From NCBI GenBank assembly GCA_951799425.1, contig OX637399.1:36057701-36121700 (forward strand): a DNA stretch of 64,000 bases, read 5' to 3'. Made by a program: the position numbers and the translations under genes. The notes beneath the pieces were generated by a model. That model saw only the letters and a list, made by a program, of their open reading frames with translations, made no database searches and was not told where the DNA came from. Below, piece by piece: positions 23,577-37,273 of this stretch (its first letter is position 1; each line of letters starts with the position of its first letter). The DNA is from Ilex aquifolium (taxonomy: Eukaryota > Streptophyta > Magnoliopsida > Aquifoliales > Aquifoliaceae).

Positions 23577-25858
23577 AAAGTTATGTCAGAAATACTGAAG
23601 ATTGGGAAATTACTTTTTTTTTGCCTTGTGGAGGGGAATGTCCAACTTTACCAAACTTCCATCACAATTTCGAACTTGTTAGAAGATGAATCACCAATTT
23701 TGATCTCAATATATTGGTTAGGGTTTCAAGTTCTCTTTGCAATGCCGCAAGAATTAGCTCAATCCGAGTTCGGGAGAAAAAGTTATGTCGGATATAATAT
23801 TTCATTTTAAAGGAGGACTACTTATTACACAAAACTTGTGTTACAATAGAGTCCATGCTAGAGAATTTTTCATGACTTTTGATGTGAATAAAATGGTTAG
23901 GGATTGAAGAATTCTTTACAATGCCGCAAGAATCATCTTAATCAGAGACCGGAGCAAAAAGTTATGTCAGAAATACTGAAGATTGGGAAATTACTTTTTT
24001 TTGCCTTTTGGAGGGGAATGGCCAACTATACCAAACTTCCATCACAATTTCGAACATGTTAGAAGATGAATCACCAATTTTGATCTGAATATATTTGTTA
24101 GGGTTTCAAGTTCTCTTTGCAATGCCGTAAGTATTAGCTCAATCCGAGTTCGGGAGAAAGAGTTATGTCGGATATAATATTTCATTTTAAAGGAGGACTA
24201 CTTATTACACAAAACTTGCATTACAATAGAGCCCATGCTAGAGGATTTTTCATGACTTTTGATGTGAATAAAATGGTTAGGGATTGAAGAATTCTTTACA
24301 ATGCCGCAAGAATCATCTTAATCAGAGACCGGAGCAAAAAGTTATGTCAGAAATACTGAAGATTGGGAAATTACTTTTTTTTGCCTTGTGGAGGGGAATG
24401 GCCAACTATACCAAACTTCCATCACAGTTTCGAACTTGTTAGAAGATGTATCACCAATTTTGATCTCAATATATTGGTTAGGGTTTCAAGTTCTCTTTGC
24501 AATGCCGCAAGAATTAGCTCAATCCGAGTTCGGGAGAAAGAGTTATGTCGGATATAATATTTCATTTTAAAGGAGGACTACTTATTACACAAAACTTGCG
24601 TTACAATAGAGTCCATGCTAGAGGATTTTTCATGACTTTTGATGTGAATAAAATGGTTAGGGATTGAAGAATTCTTTACAATGCCGCAAGAATCATCTTA
24701 ATCAGAGACCGGAGCAAAAAGTTATGTCAGAAATACTGAAGATTGGGAAATTACTTTTTTTTGCCTTGTGGAGGGGAATGGCCAACTATACCAAACTTCC
24801 ATCACAGTTTCGAACTTGTTAGAAGATGAATCACCAATTTTGATCTCAATATATTGGTTAGGGTTTCAAGTTCTCTTTGCAATGCCGCAAGAATTAGCTC
24901 AATCCGAGTTCGGGAGAAAGAGTTATGTCAGATATAATATTTCATTTTAAAGGAGGACTACTTATTACACAAAACTTGCGTTACAATAGAGTCCATGCTA
25001 GAGGATTTTTCATGACTTTTGATGTGAATAAAATGGTTAGGGATTGAAGAATTCTTTACAATGCCGCAAGAATCATCTTAATCAGAGACCGGAGCAAAAA
25101 GTTATGTCAGAAATACTGAAGATTGGGAAATTACTTTTTTTTTGCCTTGTGGAGGGGAATGGCCAACTATACCAAACTTCCATCACAGTTTCGAACTTGT
25201 TAGAGGATGAATCACCAATTTTGATCTCAAAATATTGGTTAGGATTTCAAGTTCTCTTTGCAATGCCGCAAGAATTAGCTCAATCCGAGTTCGGGAGAAA
25301 GAGTTATGTCGGATATAATATTTCATTTTAAAGGAGGACTACTTATTACACAAAACTTGCATTACAATAGAGCCCATGCTAGAGGATTTTTCATGACTTT
25401 TGATGTGAATAAAATGGTTAGGGATTGAAGAATTCTTTACAATGCCGCAAGAATCATCTTAATCAGAGACCGGAGCAACAAGTTATGTCAGAAATACTGA
25501 AGATTGGGAAATTACTTTTTTTTGCCTTGTGGAGGGGAATGGCCAACTATACCAAACTTCCATCACAGTTTCGAACTTGTTAGAAGATGAATCACCAATT
25601 TTGATCTCAATATATTGGTTAGGGTTTCAAGTTCTCTTTGCAATGCCGCAAGAATTAGCTCAATCCGAGTTCGGGAGAAAGAGTTATGTCGGATATAATA
25701 TTTCATTTTAAAGGAGGACTACTTATTACACAAAACTTGCGTTACAATAGAGTCCATGCTAGAGGATTTTTCATGACTTTTGATGTGAATAAAATGGTTA
25801 GGGATTGAAGAATTCTTTACAATGCCGCAAGAATCATCTTAATCAGAGACCGGAGCAA
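23577..25858 (+). repeat. HOR copy f: F-G-D-V-K-V (2,282 bp)
   Basis: Monomers start at 23577, 23958, 24338, 24718, 25098 and 25479. V at 24718 carries tatgtcagat. The K to V junction has the private variant gagcaacaag at 25475, shared with 58191 and 63517. Confidence 0.92.
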
Positions 25859-28269
25859 AAAGTTATGTCAGAAATACTGAAGATTGGGAAATTACTTTTT
25901 TTTTGCCTTGTGGAGGGGAATGTCCAACTTTACCAAACTTCCATCACAATTTCGAACTTGTTAGAAGATGAATCACCAATTTTGATCTCAATATATTGGT
26001 TAGGGTTTCAAGTTCTCTTTGCAATGCCGCAAGAATTAGCTCAATCCGAGTTCGGGAGAAAAAGTTATGTCGGATATAATATTTCATTTTAAAGGAGGAC
26101 TACTTATTACACAAAACTTGTGTTACAATAGAGTCCATGCTAGAGAATTTTTCATGACTTTTGATGTGAATAAAATGGTTAGGGATTGAAGAATTCTTTA
26201 CAATGCCGCAAGAATCATCTTAATCAGAGACCGGAGCAAAAAGTTATGTCAGAAATACTGAATATTGGGAAATTACTTTTTTTTGCCTTGTGGAGGGGAA
26301 TGGCCAACTATACCAAACTTCCATCACAATTTCGAACTTGTTAGAAGATGAATCACCAATTTTGATCTGAATATATTTGTTAGGGTTTCAAGTTCTCTTT
26401 GCAATGCCGTAAGTATTAGCTCAATCCGAGTTCGGGAGAAAGAGTTATGTCGGATATAATATTTCATTTTAAAGGAGGACTACTTATTACACAAAACTTG
26501 CATTACAATAGAGCCCATGCTAGAGGATTTTTCATGACTTTTGATGTGAATAAAATGGTTAGGGATTGAAGAATTCTTTACAATGCCGCAAGAATCATCT
26601 TAATCAGAGACCGGAGCAAAAAGTTATGTCAGAAATACTGAAGATTGGGAAATTACTTTTTTTTGCCTTGTGGAGGGGAATGGCCAACTATACCAAACTT
26701 CCATCACAGTTTCGAACTTGTTAGAAGATGTATCACCAATTTTGATCTCAATATATTGGTTAGGGTTTCAAGTTCTCTTTGCAATGCCGCAAGAATTAGC
26801 TCAATCCGAGTTCGGGAGAAAGAGTTATGTCGGATATAATATTTCATTTTAAAGGAGGACTACTTATTACACAAAACTTGCGTTACAATAGAGTCCATGC
26901 TAGAGGATTTTTCATGACTTTTGATGTGAATAAAATGGTTAGGGATTGAAGAATTCTTTACAATGCCGCAAGAATCATCTTAATCAGAGACCGGAGCAAA
27001 AAGTTATGTCAGAAATACTGAAGATTGGGAAATTACTTTTTTTTTGCCTTGTGGAGGGGAATGGCCAACTTTACCAAACTTCCATCACAATTTCGAACTT
27101 GTTAGAAGATGAATCACCAATTTTGATCTCAATATATTGGTTAGGGTTTCAAGTTCTCTTTGCAATGCCGCAAGAATTAGCTCAATCCGAGTTCGGGAGA
27201 AAAAGTTATGTCGGATATAATATTTCATTTTAAAGGAGGACTACTTATTACACAAAACTTGTGTTACAATAGAGTCCATGCTAGAGGATTTTTCATGACT
27301 TTTGATGTGAATAAAATGGTTAGGGATTGAAGAATTCTTTACAATGCCGCAAGAATAATCTTAATCAGAGACCGGAGCAAAAAGTTATGTCAGAAATACT
27401 GAAGATTGGGAAATTACTTTTTTTTGCCTTGTGGAGGGGAATGGCCAACTATACCAAACTTCCATCACAATTTCGAACTTGTTAGAAGATGAATCACCAA
27501 TTTTGATCTGAATATATTTGTTAGGGTTTCAAGTTCTCTTTGCAATGCCGTAAGTATTAGCTCAATCCGAGTTCGGGAGAAAGAGTTATGTCGGATATAA
27601 TATTTCATTTTAAAGGAGGACTACTTATTACACAAAACTTGCGTTACAATAGAGTCCATGCTAGAGGATTTTTCATGACTTTTGATGTGAATAAAATGGT
27701 TAGGGATTGAAGAATTCTTTACAATGCCGCAAGAATCATCTTAATCAGAGACCGGAGCAAAAAATTATGTCAGAAATACTGAAGATTGGGAAATTACTTT
27801 TTTTTGCCTTGTGGAGGGGAATGGCCAACTATACCAAACTTCCATCACAGTTTCGAACTTGTTAGAAGATGAATCACCAATTTTGATCTCAATATATTGG
27901 TTAGGGTTTCAAGTTCTTTTTGCAATGCCGCAAGAATTAGCTCAATCCGAGTTCGGGAGAAAGAGTTATGTCGGATATAATATTTCATTTTAAAGGAGGA
28001 CTACTTATTACACAAAACTTGCGTTACAATAGAGTCCATGCTAGAGGATTTTTCATGACTTTTGATGTGAATAAAAAGGTTAGGGATTGAAGAATTCTTT
28101 ACAATGCCGCAAGAATCATCTTAATCAGAGACCGGAGCAAAAAGTTATGTCAGAAATACTGAAGATTGGGAAATTACTTTTTTTTTGCCTTGTGGAGGGG
28201 AATGGCCAACTTTACCAAACTTCCATCACAATTTCGAACTTGTTAGAAGATGAATCACCAATTTTGATC
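24056..28269 (+). repeat. Segmental copy, left member (partner 56772-60985)
   Basis: About 4.2 kb is repeated at an offset of 32,716 bp. Rare shared marks at that exact offset are gagcaacaag (25475/58191), ctgaatattggg (26263/58979 for the changed T) and aataaaaagg (28071/60787 for ata). Differences that I saw: aataatc versus aatcatc, ctatacc versus ctacacc, aaaggagg versus aaaagagg, and ggaatggcc versus ggaattgcc. The match ends where H (tctga) meets tctca. Confidence 0.88.
25859..26999 (+). repeat. HOR copy g: F-G-D only (1,141 bp), end of the HOR run
   Basis: Monomers start at 25859 (F, gaatgtcc), 26240 (G, private ctgaatattggg) and 26620 (D). The series then changes to E and G units. The same F-G-D then E switch occurs at 58575-59716, including ctgaatattggg, as part of a long-range copy. 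Confidence 0.9.
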
Positions 28270-28521
28270 TGAATATATTGGTTAGGGTTTCAAGTTCTCT
28301 TTGCAATGCCGCAAGAATTAGCTCAATCCGAGTTCGGGAGAAAGAGTTATGTCGGATATAATATTTCATTTTAAAGGAGGACTACTTATTACACAAAACT
28401 TGCGTTACAATAGAGTCCATGCTAGAGGATTTTTCATGACTTTTGATGTGAATAAAATGGTTAGGGATTGAAGAATTCTTTACAATGCCGCAAGAATCAT
28501 CTTAATCAGAGACCGGAGCAA
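27000..28521 (+). repeat. Four-monomer HOR copy 1: E-G-V-H (1,522 bp)
   Basis: Monomers start at 27000 (E, gcaagaataatc), 27381 (G), 27761 (V, preceded by aaaaaattatg, with ttctttttgc and aataaaaagg) and 28141 (H: T9, ctttacc, tctgaatatattgg, then ccgcaag). These marks recur about 1,522 bp downstream. Confidence 0.88.
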
Positions 28522-30044
28522 AAAGTTATGTCAGAAATACTGAAGATTGGGAAATTACTTTTTCTTTGCCTTGTGGAGGGGAATGGCCAACTTTACCAAA
28601 CTTCCATCACAATTTCGAACTTGTTAGAAGATGAACCACCAATTTTGATCTCAATATATTGGTTAGGGTTTCAAGTTCTCTTTGCAATGCCGCAAGAATT
28701 AGCTCAATCCGAGTTCAGGAGAAAAAGTTATGTCGGATATAATATTTCATTTTAAAGGAGGACTACTTATTACACAAAACTTGTGTTACAATAGAGTCCA
28801 TGCTAGAGGATTTTTCATGACTTTTGATGTGAATAAAATGGTTAGGGATTGAAGAATTCTTTACAATGCCGCAAGAATAATCTTAATCAGAGACCGGAGC
28901 AAAAAGTTATGTCAGAAATACTGAAGATTGGGAAATTACTTTTTTTTGCCTTGTGGAAGGGAATGGCCAACTATACCAAACTTCCATCACAATTTCGAAC
29001 TTGTTAGAAGATGAATCACCAATTTTGATCTGAATATATTTGTTAGGGTTTCAAGTTCTCTTTGCAATGCCGTAAGTATTTGCTCAATCCGAGTTCGGGA
29101 GAAAGAGTTATGTCGGATATAATATTTCATTTTAAAGGAGGACTACTTATTACACAAAACTTGCGTTACAATAGAGTCCATGCTAGAGGATTTTTCATGA
29201 CTTTTGATGTGAATAAAATGGTTAGGGATTGAAGAATTCTTTACAATGCCGCAAGAATCATCTTAATCAGAGACCGGAGCAAAAAATTATGTCAGAAATA
29301 CTGAAGATTGGGAAATTACTTTTTTTTTGCCTTGTGGAGGGGAATGGCCAACTATACCAAACTTCCATCACAGTTTCGAACTTGTTAGAAGATGAATCAC
29401 CAATTTTGATCTCAATATATTGGTTAGGGTTTCAAGTTCTTTTTGCAATGCCGCAAGAATTAGCTCAATCCGAGTTCGGGAGAAAGAGTTATGTCGGATA
29501 TAATATTTCATTTTAAAGGAGGACTACTTATTACACAAAACTTGCGTTACAATAGAGTCCATGCTAGAGGATTTTTCATGACTTTTGATGTGAATAAAAA
29601 GGTTAGGGATTGAAGAATTCTTTACAATGCCGCAAGAATCATCTTAATCAGAGACCGGAGGAAAAAGTTATGTCAGAAATACTGAAGATTGGGAAATTAC
29701 TTTTTTTTTGCCTTGTGGAGGGGAATGGCCAACTTTACCAAACTTCCATCACAATTTCGAACTTGTTAGAAGATGAATCACCAATTTTGATCTGAATATA
29801 TTGGTTAGGGTTTCAAGTTCTCTTTGCAATGCCGCAAGAATTAGCTCAATCCGAGTTCGGGAGAAAGAGTTATGTCGGATATAATATTTCATTTTAAAGG
29901 AGGACTACTTATTACACAAAACTTGCGTTACAATAGAGTCCATGCTAGAGGATTTTTCATGACTTTTGATGTGAATAAAATGGTTAGGGATTGAAGAATT
30001 CTTTACAATGCCGCAAGAATCATCTTAATCAGAGACCGGAGCAA
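28522..30044 (+). repeat. Four-monomer HOR copy 2: E-G-V-H (1,523 bp)
   Basis: Monomers start at 28522 (E with tttctttgcc, gatgaaccacc and gttcagg), 28903 (G with gtggaaggg and tttgctc), 29283 (V with T9) and 29664 (H). The first marks gcaagaataatc and the later aataaaaagg match copy 1. The one-base longer total comes from T9 in the V unit. Confidence 0.88.
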
Positions 30045-33000
30045 AAAGTTATGTCAGAAATACTGAAGATTGGGAAATTACTTTTTCTTTGCCTTGTGGA
30101 GGGGAATGGCCAACTTTACCAAACTTCCATCACAATTTCGAACTTGTTAGAAGATGAATCACCAATTTTGATCTCAATATATTGGTTAGGGTTTCAAGTT
30201 CTCTTTGCAATGCCGCAAGAATTAGCTCAATCCGAGTTCGGGAGAAAAAGTTATGTCGGATATAATATTTCATTTGAAAGGAGCACTACTTATTACACAA
30301 AACTTGCGTTACAATAGAGCCCATGCTAGAGGTTTTTTCATGACTTTTGATGTGAATAAAATGGTTAGGGATTGAAGAATTCTTTACAATGCCGCAAGAA
30401 TCATCTTAATCAGAGACCGGAGCAAAAAGTTATGTCAGAAATACTGAAGATTGGGAAATTACTTTTTTTTGCCTTGTGGAGGGGAATGGCCAACTATACC
30501 AAACTTCCATCACAGTTTCGAACTTGTTAGAAGATGAATCACCAATTTTGATCTCAATATATTGGTTAGGGTTTCAAGTTCTCTTTGCAATGCCGCAAGA
30601 ATTAGCTCAATCCGAGTTCGGGAGAAAGAGTTATGTCGGATATAATATTTCATTTTAAAGGAGGACTACTTATTACACAAAACTTGCATTACAATAGAGT
30701 CCATGCTAGAGGATTTTTCATGACTTTTGATGTGAATAAAATGGTTAGGGATTGAAGAATTCTTTACAATGCCGCAAGAATCATCTTAATCAGAGACCGG
30801 AGCAAAAAGTTATGTCAGAAATACTGAAGATTGGGAAATTACTTTTTTTTTGCCTTGTGGAGGGGAATGGCCAACTTTACCAAACTTCCATCACAATTTC
30901 GAACTTGTTAGAAGATGAATCACCAATTTTGATCTCAATATATTGGTTAGGGTTTCAAGTTCTCTTTGCAATGCCGCAAGAATTAGCTCAATCCGAGTTC
31001 GGGAGAAAAAGTTATGTCGGATATAATATTTCATTTTAAAGGAGGACTACTTATTACACAAAACTTGTGTTACAATAGAGTCCATGCTAGAGGATTTTTC
31101 ATGACTTTTGTTGTGAATAAAATGGTTAGGGATTGAAGAATTCTTTACAATGCCGCAAGAATCATCTTAATCAGAGACCGGAGCAAAAAGTTATGTCAGA
31201 AATACTGAAGATTGGGAAATTACTTTTTTTTGCCTTGTGGAGGGGAATGGCCAACTATACCAAACTTCCATCACAATTTCGAACTTGTTAGAAGATGAAT
31301 CACCAATTTTGATCTGAATATATTTGTTAGGGTTTCAAGTTCTCTTTGCAATGCCGTAAGTATTAGCTCAATCCGAGTTCGGGAGAAAGAGTTATGTCGG
31401 ATATAATATTTCATTTTAAAGGAGGACTACTTATTACACAAAACTTGCGTTACAATAGAGTCCATGCTAGAGGATTTTTCATGACTTTTGATGTGAATAA
31501 AATGGTTAGGGATTGAAGAATTCTTTACAATGCCGCAAGAATCATCTTAATCAGAGACCGGAGCAAAAAATTATGTCAGAAATACTGAAGATTGGGAAAT
31601 TACTTTTTTTTGCCTTGTGGAGGGGAATGGCCAACTATACCAAACTTCCATCACAGTTTCGAACTTGTTAGAAGATGAATCTCCAATTTTGATCTCAATA
31701 TATTGGTTAGGGTTTCAAGTTCTCTTTGCAATGCCGCAAGAATTAGCTCAATCCGTGTTCGGGAGAAAGAGTTATGTCGGATATAATATTTCATTTTAAA
31801 GGAGGACTACTTATTACACAAAACTTGCGTTACAATAGAGTCCATGCTAGAGGATTTTTCATGACTTTTGATGTGAATAAAATGGTTAGGGATTGAAGAA
31901 TTCTTTACAATGCCGCAAGAATCATCTTAATCAGAGACCGGAGCAAAAAGTTATGTCAGAAATACTGAAGATTGGGAAATTACTTTTTTTTTGCCTTGTG
32001 GAGGGGAATGGCCAACTTTACCAAACTTCCATCACAATTTCGAACTTGTTAGAAGATGAATCACCAATTTTGATCTCAATATATTGGTTAGGGTTTCAAG
32101 TTCTCTTTGCAATGCCGCAAGAATTAGCTCAATCCGAGTTCGGGAGAAAAAGTTATGTCGGATATAATATTTCATTTTAAAGGAGCACTACTTATTACAC
32201 AAAACTTGCGTTACAATAGAGCCCATGCTAGAGGTTTTTTCATGACTTTTGATGTGAATAAAATGGTTAGGGATTGAAGAATTCTTTACAATGCCGCAAG
32301 AATCATCTTAATCAGAGACCGGAGCAAAAAGTTATGTCAGAAATACTGAAGATTGGGAAATTACTTTTTTTTGCCTTGTGGAGGGGAATGGCCAACTATA
32401 CCAAACTTCCATCACAGTTTCGAACTTGTTAGAAGATGAATCACCAATTTTGATCTCAATATATTGGTTAGGGTTTCAAGTTCTCTTTGCAATGCCGCAA
32501 GAATTAGCTCAATCCGAGTTCGGGAGAAAGAGTTATGTCGGATATAATATTTCATTTTAAAGGAGGACTACTTATTACACAAAACTTGCGTTACAATAGA
32601 GTCAATGCTAGAGGATTTTTCATGACTTTTGATGTGAATAAAATGGTTAGGGATTGAAGAATTCTTTACAATGCCGCAAGAATCATCTTAATCAGAGACC
32701 GGAGCAAAAAGTTATGTCAGAAATACTGAAGATTGGGAAATTACTTTTTTTTTGCCTTGTGGAGGGGAATGGCCAACTTTACCAAACTTCCATCACAATT
32801 TCGAACTTGTTAGAAGATGAATCACCAATTTTGATCTCAATATATTGGTTAGGGTTTCAAGTTCTCTTTGCAATGCCGCAAGAATTAGCTCAATCCGAGT
32901 TCGGGAGAAAAAGTTATGTCGGATATAATATTTCATTTTAAAGGAGGACTACTTATTACACAAAACTTGTGTTACAATAGAGTCCATGCTAGAGGATTTT

Positions 33001-34609
33001 TCATGACTTTTGATGTGAATAAAATGGTTAGGGATTGAAGAATTCTTTACAATGCCGCAAGAATCATCTTAATCAGAGACCGGAGCAAAAAGTTATGTCA
33101 GAAATACTGAAGATTGGGAAATTACTTTTTTTTGCCTTGTGGAGGGGAATGGCCAACTATACCAAACTTCCATCACAGTTTCGAACTTGTTAGAAGATGA
33201 ATCACCAATTTTGATCTCAATATATTGGTTAGGGTTTCAAGTTCTCTTTGCAATGCCGCAAGAATTAGCTCAATCCGAGTTCGGGAGAAAGAGTTATGTC
33301 GGATATAATATTTCATTTTAAAGGAGGACTACTTATTACACAAAACTTGCGTTACAATAGAGTCAATGCTAGAGGATTTTTCATGACTTTTGATGTGAAT
33401 AAAATGGTTAGGGATTGAAGAATTCTTTACAATGCCGCAAGAATCATCTTAATCAGAGACCGGAGCAAAAAGTTATGTCAGAAATACTGAAGATTGGGAA
33501 ATTACTTTTTTTTTGCCTTGTGGAGGGGAATGGCCAACTTTACCAAACTTCCATCACAATTTCGAACTTGTTAGAAGATGAATCACCAATTTTGTTCTCA
33601 ATATATTGGTTAGGGTTTCAAGTTCTCTTTGCAATGCCGCAAGAATTAGCTCAATCCGAGTTCGGGAGAAAAAGTTATGTCGGATATAATATTTCATTTT
33701 AAAGGAGGACTACTTATTACACAAAACTTGTGTTACAATAGAGTCCATGCTAGAGGATTTTTCATGACTTTTGATGTGAATAAAATGGTTAGGGATTGAA
33801 GAATTCTTTACAATGCCGCAAGAATCATCTTAATCAGAGACCGGAGCAAAAAGTTATGTCAGAAATACTGAAGATTGGGAAATTACTTTTTTTTGCCTTG
33901 TGAAGGGGAATGGCCAACTATACCAAACTTCCATCACAATTTCGAACTTGTTAGAAGATGAATCACCAATTTTGATCTGAATATATTTGTTAGGGTTTCA
34001 AGTTCTCTTTGCAATGCCGTAAGTATTAGCTCAATCCGAGTTCGGGAGAAAGAGTTATGTTGGATATAATATTTCATTTTAAAGGAGGACTACTTATTAC
34101 ACAAAACTTGCGTTACAATAGAGTCCATGCTAGAGGATTTTTCATGACTTTTGATGTGAATAAAATGGTTAGGGATTGAAGAATTCTTTACAATGCCGCA
34201 AGAATCATCTTAATCAGAGACCGGAGCAAAAAGTTATGTCAGAAATACTGAAGATTGGGAAATTACTTTTTTTTGCCTTGTGGAGGGGAATGGCCAACTA
34301 TACCAAACTTCCATCACAGTTTCGAACTTGTTAGAAGATGAATCACCAATTTTGATCTCAATATATTGGTTAGGGTTTCAAGTTCTCTTTGCAATGCCGC
34401 AAGAATTAGCTCAATCCGAGTTCGGGAGAAAGAGTTATGTCGGATATAATATTTCATTTTAAAGGAGGACTACTTATTACACAAAACTTGCGTTACAATA
34501 GAGTCCATGCTAGAGGATTTTTCATGACTTTTGATGTGAATAAAATGGTTAGGGATTGAAGAATTCTTTACAATGCCGCAAGAATCATCTTAATCAGAGA
34601 CCGGAGCAA
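30045..34609 (+). repeat. Twelve-monomer block, copy 1
   Basis: Monomers start at 30045 (tttctttgcc, catttgaaagg), 30426 V, 30806 E, 31187 G, 31567 V (ccgtgttcgg), 31947 E (gagcactac), 32328 V (gagtcaatg), 32708 E, 33089 V (gagtcaatg), 33469 E, 33850 G (ttgtgaagggg) and 34230 V. From 30045 to about 34739 it matches sequence 10,651 bp downstream with two differences that I saw: gcatt at 30686 and ttttgttctc near 33594. Units 32328-33849 show a V-E alternation of 761 bp. Confidence 0.92.
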
Positions 34610-37273
34610 AAAGTTATGTCAGAAATACTGAAGATTGGGAAATTACTTTTTTTTTGCCTTGTGGAGGGGAATGGCCAACTTTACCAAACTTCCATCACAA
34701 TTTCGAACTTGTTAGAAGATGAATCACCAATTTTGATCTCAATATATTGGTTAGGGTTTCAAGTTCTCTTTGCAATGCCGCAAGAATTAGCTCAATCCGA
34801 GTTCGGGAGAAAGAGTTATGTCGGATATAATATTTCATTTTAAAGGAGGACTACTTATTACACAAAACTTGCGTTACAATAGAGTCAATGCTAGAGGATT
34901 TTTCATGACTTTTGATGTGAATAAAATGGTTAGGGATTGAAGAATTCTTTACAATGCCGCAAGAATCATCTTAATCAGAGACCGGAGCAAAAAGTTATGT
35001 CAGAAATACTGAAGATTGGGAAATTACTTTTTTTTTGCCTTGTGGAGGGGAATGGCCAACTTTACCAAACTTCCATCACAATTTCGAACTTGTTAGAAGA
35101 TGAATCACCAATTTTGATCTCAATATATTGGTTAGGGTTTCAAGTTCTCTTTGCAATGCCGCAAGAATTAGCTCAATCCGAGTTCGGGAGAAAAAGTTAT
35201 GTCGGATATAATATTTCATTTTAAAGGAGGACTACTTATTACACAAAACTTGTGTTACAATAGAGTCCATGCTAGAGGATTTTTCATGACTTTTGATGTG
35301 AATAAAATGGTTAGGGATTGAAGAATTCTTTACAATGCCGCAAGAATCATCTTAATCAGAGACCGGAGCAAAAAGTTATGTCAGAAATACTGAAGATTGG
35401 GAAATTACTTTTTTTTGCCTTGTGGAGGGGAATGGCCAACTATACCAAACTTCCATCACAGTTTCGAACTTGTTAGAAGATGAATCACCAATTTTGATCT
35501 CAATATATTGGTTAGGGTTTCAAGTTCTCTTTGCAATGCCGCAAGAATTAGCTCAATCCGAGTTCGGGAGAAAGAGTTATGTCGGATATAATATTTCATT
35601 TTAAAGGAGGACTACTTATTACACAAAACTTGCGTTACAATAGAGTCAATGCTAGAGGATTTTTCATGACTTTTGATGTGAATAAAATGGTTAGGGATTG
35701 AAGAATTCTTTACAATGCCGCAAGAATCATCTTAATCAGAGACCGGAGCAAAAAGTTATGTCAGAAATACTGAAGATTGGGAAATTACTTTTTTTTTGCC
35801 TTGTGGAGGGGAATGGCCAACTTTACCAAACTTCCATCACAATTTCGAACTTGTTAGAAGATGAATCACCAATTTTGATCTCAATATATTGGTTAGGGTT
35901 TCAAGTTCTCTTTGCAATGCCGCAAGAATTAGCTCAATCCGAGTTCGGGAGAAAAAGTTATGTCGGATATAATATTTCATTTTAAAGGAGGACTACTTAT
36001 TACACAAAACTTGTGTTACAATAGAGTCCATGCTAGAGGATTTTTCATGACTTTTGATGTGAATAAAATGGTTAGGGATTGAAGAATTCTTTACAATGCC
36101 GCAAGAATCATCTTAATCAGAGACCGGAGCAAAAAGTTATGTCAGAAATACTGAAGATTGGGAAATTACTTTTTTTTGCCTTGTGGAGGGGAATGGCCAA
36201 CTATACCAAACTTCCATCACAATTTCGAACTTGTTAGAAGATGAATCACCAATTTTGATCTGAATATATTTGTTAGGGTTTCAAGTTCTCTTTGCAATGC
36301 CGTAAGTATTAGCTCAATCCGAGTTCGGGAGAAAGAGTTATGTTGGATATAATATTTCATTTTAAAGGAGGACTACTTATTACACAAAACTTGCGTTACA
36401 ATAGAGTCCATGCTAGAGGATTTTTCATGACTTTTGATGTGAATAAAATGGTTAGGGATTGAAGAATTCTTTACAATGCCGCAAGAATCATCTTAATCAG
36501 AGACCGGAGCAAAAAGTTATGTCAGAAATACTGAAGATTGGGAAATTACTTTTTTTTGCCTTGTGGAGGGGAATGGCCAACTATACCAAACTTCCATCAC
36601 AGTTTCGAACTTGTTAGAAGATGAATCACCAATTTTGATCTCAATATATTGGTTAGGGTTTCAAGTTCTCTTTGCAATGCCGCAAGAATTAGCTCAATCC
36701 GAGTTCGGGAGAAAGAGTTATGTCGGATATAATATTTCATTTTAAAGGAGGACTACTTATTACACAAAACTTGCGTTACAATAGAGTCCATGCTAGAGGA
36801 TTTTTCATGACTTTTGATGTGAATAAAATGGTTAGGGATTGAAGAATTCTTTACAATGCCGCAAGAATCATCTTAATCAGAGACCGGAGCAAAAAGTTAT
36901 GTCAGAAATACTGAAGATTGGGAAATTACTTTTTTTTTGCCTTGTGGAGGGGAATGGCCAACTTTACCAAACTTCCATCACAATTTCGAACTTGTTAGAA
37001 GATGAATCACCAATTTTGATCTCAATATATTGGTTAGGGTTTCAAGTTCTCTTTGCAATGCCGCAAGAATTAGCTCAATCCGAGTTCGGGAGAAAGAGTT
37101 ATGTCGGATATAATATTTCATTTTAAAGGAGGACTACTTATTACACAAAACTTGCGTTACAATAGAGCCCATGCTAGAGGTTTTTTCATGACTTTTGATG
37201 TGAATAAAATGGTTAGGGATTGAAGAATTCTTTACAATGCCGCAAGAATCATCTTAATCAGAGACCGGAGCAA
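34610..37273 (+). repeat. E/V/G block between amplified segments (7 monomers)
   Basis: Monomers start at 34610 (E-like left, right half with gagaaagag and gagtcaatg), 34991 E, 35372 V (gagtcaatg), 35752 E, 36133 G (tatgttggat), 36513 V and 36893 (E-like left, gagaaagag, gaggtttttt). The V-E-G-V order at 35372-36892 repeats 33089-34609 with an offset of 2,283 bp. The last unit heads the S-F-G-D series that follows. Confidence 0.87.
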
